Assembly (NCBI RefSeq): GCF_042445055.1
Contig: NZ_CP170339.1
Span: forward strand, 62,001-126,000
Reading direction: 5' to 3'
DNA: 64,000 bases
Source of the DNA: Falsihalocynthiibacter sp042445055
GTDB taxonomy: Bacteria > Pseudomonadota > Alphaproteobacteria > Rhodobacterales > Rhodobacteraceae
Part shown: in pieces, positions 1 to 8,345 of the stretch
Layout of the letters: the number at the start of each line of letters is the position of its first letter
How positions within the stretch are numbered: the stretch's first letter is position 1
Made by a program: the position numbers and the translations under genes
Notes under the pieces: model-generated
Databases searched by the model: none
The model's input: the letters and a program-made list of their open reading frames with translations, nothing else
What the model was told of the DNA's origin: nothing

Positions 1-1
1 G

Positions 2-685
2 CTTGCCGGAATGGCCTTTGGCGCGATTAATGCGTTCACCATCATCGCGATGCGCATCCCTCCATTTATCGCAACGCTCGTCACAATGCTGGCGGCAAAG
101 GGCGGTGCTCTCATCATTTCTGGTGCCGAAACCATTGGCGTCGATTGGGGCTCGAACTTCACAAAACTCGGGATGGAAAAGGCCTTCGGCGTCCTTCCGT
201 GGGCAATCGTGATCGTAGCCGTCGTCACCGTTATCCTTTGGTTTGTATTGGAACGAACATCGCTTGGTCGCACCGTTCTTGCGATTGGCGGAAGCGAGGA
301 TGCGTCGGCGCTCATGGGGCTTCCGATTAACAAAGCCAAAGCGTTTGTATATATTCTTAGCGGCGGTTGCGCGGGACTTGCAGGCGTCTTCCTTGCCTCT
401 GGTTTTGGCGCGGGCCAACCGCTTGAGGGGATCGGCTGGGAGCTCTCTGCGATTGCGGCGGTTGTAGTTGGCGGCACCTTGCTGACGGGGGGAATGGGGT
501 CTATTACCGCGACAGTCATCGGCGCGCTTCTACTTGGGCTCGTTTTCAACATTCTCAACTTTGAAAACGGTCGCGGCACCATCAGCCTAAGCGCATATTG
601 GCAAATGGTAATCAGGGGCGGTTTCCTCTTTGTTGTCATCCTTTTTCAAACTCGTGTGACCGCACGAAATCAGAAAGTCAGATAG
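2..685 (+). CDS. Sugar ABC transporter permease, RbsC type (5' end cut by window)
   Basis: Inner-membrane permease of a ribose/xylose-type (CUT2) ABC importer. The frame is open from base 2, so the true start lies upstream; about 227 residues remain. Hydrophobic helices alternate with short loops, and the family-typical stretch GWELSAIAAVVVGGTLLTGG near the middle is the cytoplasmic loop that contacts the ATPase. It ends four bases before the dehydratase gene at 690, so the two are probably one transcript and the transporter probably feeds the sugar-acid enzymes that follow. The ATPase and binding protein must lie left of the window. The permease family is clear; the substrate cannot be read. 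Confidence 0.9.
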   Translation, partial: LAGMAFGAINAFTIIAMRIPPFIATLVTMLAAKGGALIISGAETIGVDWGSNFTKLGMEKAFGVLPWAIVIVAVVTVILWFVLERTSLGRTVLAIGGSEDASALMGLPINKAKAFVYILSGGCAGLAGVFLASGFGAGQPLEGIGWELSAIAAVVVGGTLLTGGMGSITATVIGALLLGLVFNILNFENGRGTISLSAYWQMVIRGGFLFVVILFQTRVTARNQKVR

Positions 686-689
686 AATA

Positions 690-1787
690 ATGACCGTAAT
701 TCAATCCGTTAAGGTACAACTATTCCATGTACCCCTCGAGGAAGTTCTAGTGGATGCCAAGCACGGCGACCATACGCATTTCGAGCTTGTTACGGCGACG
801 GTGACCCTCGAAAATGGTCTGGAAGGTGTTGGGTATACCTATACTGGCGGCAAAGGCGGACGCGCGATCCAAGCCATGATCGAACACGATCTGGCGCCGT
901 TTCTGGTGGGCAAGGATGCGGAAAATATCGAGCAACTTTATGATGCGATGCAGTGGCATATTCACTATGTCGGGCGCGGTGGCATTGCATCTTTCGCGAT
1001 TTCCGCAGTCGATATCGCTCTTTGGGATATTCGAGGAAAACAGCGTGACTTGCCGCTCTGGAAAATGGCGGGCGGAGCCGCGAACTCTTGCAAGGCCTAT
1101 GCTGGCGGGATCGACCTCAACTTCCCTTTACCTAAGTTAAAACAAAGCATTCAGTCCTATCTGGATCAGGGCTTTGACGGTGTGAAGATCAAGATCGGAC
1201 AGCCCACACTCGCCGAAGATATCGAACGTATCGCCGCAATCCGCGAGATGGTTGGGCCCCACATTTCCTTCATGGTTGATGCCAATTACTCCATGTCCGT
1301 CGAGCAGGCAATCGAGGCCGCGAATGCGTTTAAGGAGTTCAACCTCGTTTGGTTCGAAGAGCCGACAATCCCCGACGACTATCTCGGTTTCGCGCGCATC
1401 GCAGAGGCAACGGGAATCCCACTCGCCATGGGTGAAAACCTGCACACGATCCATGAATTTGAATATGCGTTCAAGCAGGCCAAACTGTCGTTCATCCAAC
1501 CCGACGCATCCAATTGCGGGGGGATCACTGGCTTCTTGCAGGTTGCGGAAATGTCACGCGAATACGGGATCCCCGTGTGTAGTCACGGCATGCAGGAATT
1601 ACACGTAAGTCTGGTTTCTGCCCAATCGAATGGAGGGTGGATCGAAGTCCATTCTTTCCCGATCGACACTTACACAACACGCCCGCTTGTGGTAAAAAAC
1701 AACAGAGCAATCGCCCCAGACACGCCTGGCACAGGTGTTTGTTTTGATTGGGAAAAACTAAACTCTGTTCACGACCCGAAACTCTAA
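690..1787 (+). CDS. Enolase-superfamily sugar-acid dehydratase (mandelate racemase subgroup)
   Basis: A 365-residue, full-length member of the mandelate racemase/muconate lactonizing family, cytoplasmic and Mg-dependent. Visible active-site landmarks are the KxK pair K166/K168, metal ligands D197 (MVDAN), E223 (FEEP) and E249 (MGEN), and H299 (CSHGM), the partner general base. Such enzymes remove water from aldonate or aldarate sugars to give 2-keto-3-deoxy acids; the layout resembles talarate/galactarate-type dehydratases. ATG at 690 is four bases after the upstream permease stop. The zinc dehydrogenase follows after 14 bases, so the three form one operon. The exact sugar acid cannot be told. 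A second enzyme with identical active-site numbering lies at 26010-27122. Confidence 0.88.
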   Translation: MTVIQSVKVQLFHVPLEEVLVDAKHGDHTHFELVTATVTLENGLEGVGYTYTGGKGGRAIQAMIEHDLAPFLVGKDAENIEQLYDAMQWHIHYVGRGGIASFAISAVDIALWDIRGKQRDLPLWKMAGGAANSCKAYAGGIDLNFPLPKLKQSIQSYLDQGFDGVKIKIGQPTLAEDIERIAAIREMVGPHISFMVDANYSMSVEQAIEAANAFKEFNLVWFEEPTIPDDYLGFARIAEATGIPLAMGENLHTIHEFEYAFKQAKLSFIQPDASNCGGITGFLQVAEMSREYGIPVCSHGMQELHVSLVSAQSNGGWIEVHSFPIDTYTTRPLVVKNNRAIAPDTPGTGVCFDWEKLNSVHDPKL

Positions 1788-1801
1788 AGAAAGCATCCGA
1801 A

Positions 1802-2824
1802 ATGTCGACATCCGCAGCATACTATATTGGCAATAAAAGCTTCCAAATCGAGACGGTCACTCCCGCTGCTCCTGCGGCTGGCGAAGTACAAATTGACGTC
1901 GCTTATTGCGGCATTTGCGGCACCGATCTGCACGTTTATCTCGGCCATATGGAAGCGCGCATCGGCAATCATCGCGTCATCGGGCACGAGATGTCGGGTG
2001 TTATCTCCGCGCTCGGCGAAGGCGTAACCGAACTTGAGGTCGGACAGCATATTGTCGTGCGTCCACTTTCCGCGTGCGGCGACTGCCCAGCCTGTAACGC
2101 GGGTAACAATCATATCTGTCACAACCTCAAATTCCTTGGGTTGGATACGGATGGTGCGTTCCAAGAAAAATGGAATGTCCCTGCCGAAACAATCCACGTC
2201 CTGCCCGAGGGCCTGTCACTGGATCACGCAGCACTGATCGAGCCGCTCGCCGTTGCGTGCCACGATGTAAAGCGCGGCCGCGTCGCCAAAGGCGAAGATG
2301 TTCTAGTGATTGGCGGCGGTCCAATCGGAATGTTGGTAGCAATGGTTGCGCGCAACGCAGGTGGCAATGTGACCATCTCTGAGATCAACGAAAATCGTCT
2401 GGCCTTCGCCGAGAAGCTTGGCTTTGCGACAATGAATCCCAAAAATGTCGATGTTGCCGAAGCCTACCTTGAGGCGACAGGTGGCAAAGGCGCCGAGGTT
2501 GTTTTTGAGGTTTCCGGAACCCAACCCGGTGTCGATCTAATGACTGCCGCCGCCGCCGCGCGCGGACGGATTGTGATGGTGGCAATTCACGCAAGCAAAC
2601 CAACCGTGGATATGTTCCGTTTCTTCTGGCGTGAGGTCGAGCTTATCGGTGCGCGCGTTTACGAAGCGGATGATTACGATGCGGCGATGAACCGACTGGC
2701 GTCTGGGGCAATTGACGCCGGCGTTCTGATTACCGACGTTCAGGGGCTTGAGGATATTCAGGGCGCTTTTAAAGCTCTCACCGAGAATCCCAACGCCATG
2801 AAAACGCTTATTAAAATTCAGTAA
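1802..2824 (+). CDS. Zinc-dependent medium-chain dehydrogenase, L-gulonate/L-idonate/threonine dehydrogenase type
   Basis: A 340-residue NAD(P)-dependent zinc alcohol dehydrogenase. The catalytic zinc site is seen as C36 (YCGICGTD) with the GHE motif near residue 61; the structural zinc is held by C92, C95, C98 and C106. The Rossmann loop VIGGGPIG follows around residue 175. I start at ATG 1802, not at 1748, because AAGAAAG lies just upstream and the conserved N-terminus begins there. With the dehydratase and the KduD-like enzyme it probably interconverts a sugar acid and its keto form; homologues of this type (for example RspB) are L-gulonate 5-dehydrogenases. That substrate assignment is inference. 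A bidirectional terminator follows. Confidence 0.85.
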   Translation: MSTSAAYYIGNKSFQIETVTPAAPAAGEVQIDVAYCGICGTDLHVYLGHMEARIGNHRVIGHEMSGVISALGEGVTELEVGQHIVVRPLSACGDCPACNAGNNHICHNLKFLGLDTDGAFQEKWNVPAETIHVLPEGLSLDHAALIEPLAVACHDVKRGRVAKGEDVLVIGGGPIGMLVAMVARNAGGNVTISEINENRLAFAEKLGFATMNPKNVDVAEAYLEATGGKGAEVVFEVSGTQPGVDLMTAAAAARGRIVMVAIHASKPTVDMFRFFWREVELIGARVYEADDYDAAMNRLASGAIDAGVLITDVQGLEDIQGAFKALTENPNAMKTLIKIQ

Positions 2825-2840
2825 GCCATCCAAATAGAAA

Positions 2841-2869
2841 GGGCCGCGAGATTTTCGCGGCCCTTTTTT
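2841..2869. terminator. Rho-independent terminator between convergent genes
   Basis: Perfect 9-bp GC-rich stem (GGGCCGCGA with TCGCGGCCC), five-base loop, followed by six T. It sits between the dehydrogenase stop at 2824 and the minus-strand stop at 2889; the A-rich left flank lets it work weakly in the other direction too. Confidence 0.9.
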
Positions 2870-2888
2870 CGTGTCTGACGAATGGGAA

Positions 2889-3659
2889 TTAACGGCCCAT
2901 CCACCCGCCATCCACAGTCAAAACTGTGCCATGCACATAGTTCGCTGCATCCGACGCGAGGAAAACGGCAGGACCGGCAAAGTCCTCTGGCTTGCCCCAG
3001 CGACCGGCGGGAATACGTTCAAGAATTGAGCGCGAGCGATCAGGATCATCCTGAAGCGCTTGGGTGTTGTCGGTGGCGATATAACCGGGTGCAATCGCGT
3101 TTACGTTCACGCCCTTCGCCGCCCATTCGTTAGCGAGCGCTTTGGTCAACTGGCCAATCGCACCTTTGGATGCCGCGTACCCCGGAACGGTGATACCGCC
3201 TTGGAATGTCAGGAGCGATGCAGTGAAGATGATCTTGCCACTTCCGCGCGCGACCATGTTCTTACCGATCTCGCGGCTTAGAACAAACTGAGCGTTCAAG
3301 TTTACGTCGATTACTTCGTCCCACATTTCATCTGGGTGCTCGGCCGCTGGGGCACGTTTGATGGTGCCTGCATTGTTGACCAAGATATCAATCGTCGGGT
3401 TATCAGCCTGTACCTGAGCGGCAAAAGCAGTAACCGCAGCGCGGTCCGAGAAGTCGCACTGATACGCGGTAAACTTGCGGCCCAATGCTTCAACTTCTTT
3501 GGAGACCGCGCTGCCGCTTGTTTCAAGTGACGCGCTTACGCCGATAATGTCGGCACCCGCTTCTGCGAGGGCGACGGCAATACCCTTCCCAATTCCGCGC
3601 TTGCAGCCCGAAACAAGGGCCACTTTGCCGGTAAGATCAAAAGAGGAGAGTGTAGACAT
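2889..3659 (-). CDS. kduD: KduD-like short-chain dehydrogenase
   Basis: A 256-residue classical SDR. The cofactor motif is SGCKRGIGKG near residue 18, NNAG lies near residue 94, and the catalytic YAASK near residue 160. The C-terminal half (NTQAL, SILERIPAGRWG, VDGGWMGR) is the signature of 2-dehydro-3-deoxy-D-gluconate 5-dehydrogenase, the enzyme that links 5-keto-4-deoxyuronate (pectin, alginate and uronate breakdown) to KDG. The start is ATG 3659, 8 nt after AAGGAAA. It is the last gene of a minus-strand unit with the TRAP transporter (23-base gap to DctM), which implies that the TRAP system imports a uronate-like acid. The gluconate 5-dehydrogenase family is the main alternative. Confidence 0.85.
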   Translation of the reverse strand: MSTLSSFDLTGKVALVSGCKRGIGKGIAVALAEAGADIIGVSASLETSGSAVSKEVEALGRKFTAYQCDFSDRAAVTAFAAQVQADNPTIDILVNNAGTIKRAPAAEHPDEMWDEVIDVNLNAQFVLSREIGKNMVARGSGKIIFTASLLTFQGGITVPGYAASKGAIGQLTKALANEWAAKGVNVNAIAPGYIATDNTQALQDDPDRSRSILERIPAGRWGKPEDFAGPAVFLASDAANYVHGTVLTVDGGWMGR

Positions 3660-3682
3660 TTGTTTATTTTCCTTAGCGTTTA

Positions 3683-4960
3683 TCAGCGATAGAGAGTTGT
3701 CGGCAGCCACATCGAGAGCGCCGGAATAAAGGTGAGCATCAGGAGCACTGCGACCAGTGGCACGATGAACGGCGCGGTCGCGACCACACAGCGTTCAAAC
3801 GGCACATCCGACACCTTGGACAGCACATAGAGCACCATACCAACTGGTGGTGTCAGCAAGCCGATCATTAGGTTCAAGATCAGAATGATACCGAAGTGCA
3901 CAGGATCAACACCCACGGTCACAGCCACAGGCAAGAGAACGGGCGTCAGAATTGTGATCGCGGCGATTGTCTCCATGAAACAACCAACGATTAGAACGAT
4001 CAGCATCATGATCAAGAGGATCGCCGTCTTGTTTTCGGTAAAGCTAAGAAGCTCGGTTGCGAAAACCTGCGCGACTTGGTTCGCTGTCAGGATCCATGCG
4101 AAGATCGTCGAAGCTGCGACAATCATCATGATGGATGCCGTCGTCTCGACCGTATCCATGGACACGCGAAGGATGCGTTTCAAATCGAGCGTGCGATAGA
4201 CGAACAGGCCCAAGAACAACGAATACACCACTGCGGCAATCGCGGCCTCGGTTGGCGTAAAGATACCAAAGAGGATACCGCCCACGATGATAATCGGAGT
4301 AAACAGCGGCAACAGCGCCTGAATGAAAGTGCGCCCGAATACGGCAAAGCTAAAGCGATCATCGCGCGGGTAATTGCGGATTTTGGCATAGAACGCGACC
4401 ATAACCATGAGCGCAAACGCCATGAGCAAACCGGGGATAAGGCCCGCAGCAAAAAGCTGGCCAATCGAGGTATCCGCAATCACACCATAAACGACCAGCG
4501 GAAGCGAAGGCGGAATAATCGGCCCAATGGTTGAGGACGCCGCGGTGATGCCCACCGAGAAATCCGTATCATAGCCAGCTTCGCGCATCGCTTTGATCTC
4601 GATATTACCGAGACCACCGGCATCAGCCACGGCAGCGCCGGACATGCCCGCAAAGATGATGCTTGCGCCAACGTTTACGTGGCCAAGGCCGCCGTACATC
4701 CAGCCAACCGCAGCACGCGCAAATGCGAAAATCTTGGTTGTGACACCCGCCGTGTTCATCAGGTGCCCCGCCATAATAAAGAACGGAACCGCGATGAGCG
4801 GGAAGCTGTCGATACCGCCTACCATACGGTGCAAAACCACCACACTCGGCACGCCATCAATCAGCGCATAAACCAATGAGGCAACCCCAAGAGCAACGGC
4901 GACAGGTGCGCCCGCTACAAGAAGAAGGAACAGAATTAGAAAGAGTAGTGCCAGAGCCAT
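3683..4960 (-). CDS. dctM: TRAP transporter large membrane subunit (DctM type)
   Basis: A 425-residue integral membrane protein with about 12 hydrophobic helices, the usual DctM size. It carries the family motifs GAPVAVALG at the N-terminus, the GMSGAAVADAGGLG stretch near residue 110, and PTEAAIAAVVYS in the middle. It is the ion-coupled translocation subunit of a tripartite importer, working with DctQ and the periplasmic DctP. Its ATG is 15 bases after the DctQ stop. Imported acids then meet the KduD-like enzyme encoded directly downstream. Confidence 0.95.
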   Translation of the reverse strand: MALALLFLILFLLLVAGAPVAVALGVASLVYALIDGVPSVVVLHRMVGGIDSFPLIAVPFFIMAGHLMNTAGVTTKIFAFARAAVGWMYGGLGHVNVGASIIFAGMSGAAVADAGGLGNIEIKAMREAGYDTDFSVGITAASSTIGPIIPPSLPLVVYGVIADTSIGQLFAAGLIPGLLMAFALMVMVAFYAKIRNYPRDDRFSFAVFGRTFIQALLPLFTPIIIVGGILFGIFTPTEAAIAAVVYSLFLGLFVYRTLDLKRILRVSMDTVETTASIMMIVAASTIFAWILTANQVAQVFATELLSFTENKTAILLIMMLIVLIVGCFMETIAAITILTPVLLPVAVTVGVDPVHFGIILILNLMIGLLTPPVGMVLYVLSKVSDVPFERCVVATAPFIVPLVAVLLMLTFIPALSMWLPTTLYR

Positions 4961-4975
4961 TTCGTGTCTCGCAGT

Positions 4976-5563
4976 CTATTTTGGAACGTCATGTAGGGCG
5001 TGTTCTTCGATCTCGCGAAGGACGTCCTCAGGGTTCTGACGGATTTTATGAACGAGCCACCAGATGGAATATGCGGCCATGATCGCAAGGCTAATTGCGA
5101 CAGCGTAATAGAGCAGGTTTTTCGGCAGTTCCATTGACGCCATTTTCGTGCGGGTCTTGAGCGCAAGCTGATAGGCCTGCCAAGACATATATCCGAGGAA
5201 CACGGCGGTGATCGCTTCCATGAGAACCGATAGCCACTTGCCCGACTTTGGTGACAGATAGCGATAGAAGAACTCAAGAAAGATATGCGTGCCTTTGCGG
5301 GTAACAGAAATCGCGCCAAAGAACGCAACAACAACAAGCACATAACGCGCCAATTCTTCTGTCCAAGCAAGGCTGTCATTCAGCACATAGCGCGTAAAGA
5401 ATTGCACGAACACAACAATCGAAAGCCCCCAGAGCGCCAAGAGGCCTGGGACATCGGCTATGCCGAAATCCGAGATATCCACCTCGGAATCGGCAAAAAC
5501 GATCTCAGAGCGCGCGTTCTGCGCGCCCTGATCTTCGTTGGGATTCAATGGATTGTTTCCCAT
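4976..5563 (-). CDS. dctQ: TRAP transporter small membrane subunit (DctQ type)
   Basis: About 195 residues with four predicted membrane helices and a longer, acidic cytoplasmic N-terminus than most DctQ proteins. The second helix region carries FTRYVLNDSLAWTEELARY, the typical DctQ motif. I choose ATG 5563; the TTG at 5575 directly abutting the DctP stop has no good ribosome site. It pairs with DctM as the membrane complex of the importer. The family is certain from context; the sequence alone is divergent, as is usual for DctQ. Confidence 0.92.
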   Translation of the reverse strand: MGNNPLNPNEDQGAQNARSEIVFADSEVDISDFGIADVPGLLALWGLSIVVFVQFFTRYVLNDSLAWTEELARYVLVVVAFFGAISVTRKGTHIFLEFFYRYLSPKSGKWLSVLMEAITAVFLGYMSWQAYQLALKTRTKMASMELPKNLLYYAVAISLAIMAAYSIWWLVHKIRQNPEDVLREIEEHALHDVPK

Positions 5564-5575
5564 TTTCGGTCCCAA

Positions 5576-6547
5576 TTACAGTTCGCCGAGGCGTTTGAAG
5601 TGGTCCATTGTGTATGGAACTCCATCACCAGTAAGCATTGGCTTAACCGCATCTTGGAAAGGCTGCTTGTCAACTTCGTTCACAGTGATGCCTTGCTCGC
5701 GGAACCAAGAAACGAGTTCCTGCTCGGACTGATAGATCTCGTTCGAGCTCTTGAGCGCTGCTTCGTCGAGGATTTGACGGACAACTTCTTCGTCATCGCC
5801 AAGGCGCGAAAGCGCGTCATCAGAAGCGATAATCAACAGCGAGTTCAGGATGTGACCTGTGAGGTTGATGTTGGACTGAACCTCATAGAACTTTTTGAAC
5901 TGAATTGTTGGAAGTGGGTTTTCCTGTGCGTCCACAACACCTTGCTGAAGCGCAAGATAAACCTCGGAGAAGGCCATCGGTGTCGGGTTTGCGCCCACAG
6001 CGTTCGGGAACATCAGCATAAGCGGAGAGTTCGGTACGCGGATCTTCAGGCCTTCCATATCGGCAGGCGTTAGGATCGGCTTGTTCGATGTCACGTGACG
6101 CTGACCGTAATAAACCAGCCCGAGGACTTGGTTACCTGTCGCATCGTGATACCCATCGGAAAGTTCGCTGAACAGATCGCTGGAGCGATAGCTCATCCAG
6201 TGGTCAAAGCCACGCATGATGAATGGATAATCAGAGATCGCGATAGGACCGTAATAACGCTCAACAAAGCTTGGACCAGTATAGATGATGTCAACGGCAC
6301 CAATGCCCAGACCTTCGTTGATCTCAACTTCTTTACCCAACGAAGAAGCTGGGAAAACTTTGATTTCCACACGTCCTTCAGTTTGCTTGGCGATCTCCTC
6401 AGCCGCCCACTCTGCGTTTTTGTGGTACGCGGAGCCTACTTCGTAAACGTGTGCCCATTTAAGGGTTTCTGCAGCAAATACGGCCGTCGAAGTGGCCATA
6501 GCGAACGCGCCAGCAGCAAGCGCGACTGTGAATTTCTTAAGTTTCAT
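5576..6547 (-). CDS. dctP: TRAP transporter periplasmic solute-binding protein (DctP type)
   Basis: A 323-residue secreted protein. A Sec signal peptide of about 26 residues ends at VFAAETLKWAH. The family's carboxylate-anchoring region is present as GLKIRVPNSP near residue 167, whose arginine normally salt-bridges the acid group of the ligand. AMAFSEVYLALQQGVVDAQENP-type sequence follows. A strong GGGAGGA precedes the ATG. First gene of the TRAP-kduD unit, transcribed away from the GntR gene, so it should fall under control of the palindromic site at 6631-6649. The ligand is presumably a sugar acid, by context. Confidence 0.95.
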   Translation of the reverse strand: MKLKKFTVALAAGAFAMATSTAVFAAETLKWAHVYEVGSAYHKNAEWAAEEIAKQTEGRVEIKVFPASSLGKEVEINEGLGIGAVDIIYTGPSFVERYYGPIAISDYPFIMRGFDHWMSYRSSDLFSELSDGYHDATGNQVLGLVYYGQRHVTSNKPILTPADMEGLKIRVPNSPLMLMFPNAVGANPTPMAFSEVYLALQQGVVDAQENPLPTIQFKKFYEVQSNINLTGHILNSLLIIASDDALSRLGDDEEVVRQILDEAALKSSNEIYQSEQELVSWFREQGITVNEVDKQPFQDAVKPMLTGDGVPYTMDHFKRLGEL

Positions 6548-6630
6548 TTATTCCTCCCAAAAGCGTGAATGTCATTCAGCCTGATTTTTGAAACAGCCAG
6601 AATCAAGGTTGACCCGTAATTGACCGCTCC

Positions 6631-6649
6631 TTGTATTATGTGTATACAA
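6631..6649. promoter_or_regulatory. Likely GntR-family operator
   Basis: Inverted repeat TTGTAT-N7-ATACAA with an inner perfect 8-bp palindrome TGTATACA at 6641-6648. It lies in the 184-base divergent space between dctP and the GntR gene, about 85 bases before each start. FCD-type GntR regulators often bind TNGTNNNACNA-like or TTGTATACAA-like sites. Being the operator is inference from position and symmetry. Confidence 0.6.
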
Positions 6650-6731
6650 GATAAATGTTAAATCAAGTTCGATTTTTCTTGGCCTTCCGAAATGGTTTTA
6701 AATAAGAAGCGCCACGATCAGTGGAGACAAG

Positions 6732-7514
6732 ATGCCAAAGACGGAAAAGAAGCCCTCAGAGCGTAAACGCAGGGCGCCAAACAGCGCACCAGAGCTGCGC
6801 AAGGGCACGGCAATCCGTACGGCGCCGACGATCTCTGATTCGGTGTATCAAAGCCTTCACGACAAAATCATAAGCCTCGAACTTCCGCCGGGCACTCCAC
6901 TCTCGGAGAATGCGCTCGCACTATCTGAAGGCGTAAGCCGCACACCGATCCGCGAGGCAATCCTGCGCCTTTCGGACGAGGGGCTGGTTCAAGTTGCGCC
7001 CAAATCCGGCACATTCGTTGCGCGGATACCCGTTTCCGCCCTCCCTGAGGCGCTCATCGTGCGGCGCGCGCTTGAGGCCGTGACAGTGCGCTCAGCGACC
7101 CGTTTGGCGACGCGTAGCCAGATCATGAGCCTCAAGGTGATCGTTGAGCGGCATCGCGAAATAGAGAATAGCGAAGACATTACCGCACTTCACCACGTGG
7201 ACGAGGAATTTCATCAGTATATCGCCGAGATTGGCCGCCTTCCTGGTCTTTGGAAGCTGGTTCAACAAGTGAAGATGCAGATCGACCGCTATCGCTGTTT
7301 AACGCTTCAAATTCCACAGGAACGGCGTGCGACGATGGTCATTGACGAGCACCAAGCCATCATTGACAAGATTGAAAGCGGTGATGAGGATGGCGCAGTC
7401 GCCGCAATGGAGCACCACCTCTCTGGGCTTCAACATCACTTCGTGGTGGGGATTGACCTATACCCCGACTATTTCATCCGTGACATCGAGCTGGACGATA
7501 TCGCCGATATCTGA
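6732..7514 (+). CDS. GntR-family regulator with FCD domain
   Basis: 260 residues. A basic N-terminal tail of about 35 residues precedes a winged helix (SVYQSLHDKIISLELPPGTPL, then ENALALSEGVSRTPIREAIL around residues 50-90), followed by an all-helical FCD domain. The FCD metal/ligand pattern is represented by DEEFHQYIAE and H(Q/A)AIIDKI-like residues. Such proteins usually repress sugar-acid catabolism and release DNA when they bind the acid. Divergent from the TRAP operon; the palindrome in between supports local control. GTGGAGA precedes the ATG. It ends three bases before the convergent DUF2189 gene. Confidence 0.92.
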   Translation: MPKTEKKPSERKRRAPNSAPELRKGTAIRTAPTISDSVYQSLHDKIISLELPPGTPLSENALALSEGVSRTPIREAILRLSDEGLVQVAPKSGTFVARIPVSALPEALIVRRALEAVTVRSATRLATRSQIMSLKVIVERHREIENSEDITALHHVDEEFHQYIAEIGRLPGLWKLVQQVKMQIDRYRCLTLQIPQERRATMVIDEHQAIIDKIESGDEDGAVAAMEHHLSGLQHHFVVGIDLYPDYFIRDIELDDIADI

Positions 7515-7517
7515 CCC

Positions 7518-8297
7518 CTAGTTCGAAAAGTACAGCGCGCGGCGATACAGGTGCCATGTGGCGTGGCCCAGAACTGGCAGCACGACCAACAGCCCAAGGA
7601 AATAGGGCAGCATCGCAACAAAAAGCGATATCGCGATAATGCCCGCCCAGATCAGCAAGACCGTGCGGTTTTTTGAAACCGTCTGGATTGAGATGAGCAT
7701 CGCGGTAACAAAATCCAATTCGCGATCTAGGAGCAACGGAAGCGAAACCACCGTCAACGCATAAACCAAGAGCGCGACAAGACCGCCGACGATCACCTCA
7801 AAGGCAATGAGGCTTCTACCCTGAAACGTCTGAAAGACCTCCCAAGACGTAGAAACATTCGTGAGCGTCATACTCCCGAAAAACATCGCCAGCGACATGT
7901 GCGCAAAGAAGCTCCAGAACAGAAATATCAGAACAAGGATCGCGCCGACCCACGGCACCTGTCGCCCGCGCTCGCGCCACACAACACCGACGACACCTGA
8001 CCACGTGAGCGGCTCGCCCACATCCAAACGGCGACTGACCTCATAGAGCCCAACCGCCGCAAATGGCGCAACAAGCGGAAACCCCAAGGACAGCACAAGC
8101 GTCCAAGCAAATGTCCCAGCGCCGGAAAGGCTCAGGATCAATCCGCAAATGACATAGAAGCTGCTGAAAAATATTCCGAAAAGCGGCGCACGCCGAAAAT
8201 CGCTAATGCCCATTGCAATTGATGTGCGCAATTCGGCAAGTGTCACGCGTCCGATTTGAGGTGCCTCTGACGGGTCAAGGAATTCGGTCTCTGTCAT
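7518..8297 (-). CDS. DUF2189 integral membrane protein
   Basis: 259 residues with about six hydrophobic helices arranged in three pairs. The C-terminal LPVLGHATWHLYRRAL is the hallmark of the DUF2189 family, common in Rhodobacteraceae and often seen near cytochrome or envelope genes. The biochemical role is unknown. It is the last of five minus-strand membrane-related genes (7518-12020), but the 48-base gap to the next gene gives only weak operon support. Convergent with the GntR gene, with no visible terminator in the three-base gap. Confidence 0.85.
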   Translation of the reverse strand: MTETEFLDPSEAPQIGRVTLAELRTSIAMGISDFRRAPLFGIFFSSFYVICGLILSLSGAGTFAWTLVLSLGFPLVAPFAAVGLYEVSRRLDVGEPLTWSGVVGVVWRERGRQVPWVGAILVLIFLFWSFFAHMSLAMFFGSMTLTNVSTSWEVFQTFQGRSLIAFEVIVGGLVALLVYALTVVSLPLLLDRELDFVTAMLISIQTVSKNRTVLLIWAGIIAISLFVAMLPYFLGLLVVLPVLGHATWHLYRRALYFSN

Positions 8298-8345
8298 GCA
8301 AAATCTTCCTGTTTTGCACGATGCTAGCGGCGGCCTCGTCGTTAA

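Noticed and set aside
3683..7514. A sialic-acid TRAP locus
   Set aside because: No sialate lyase, kinase or epimerase genes are nearby, and the partner enzymes are sugar-acid dehydratase and KduD types.
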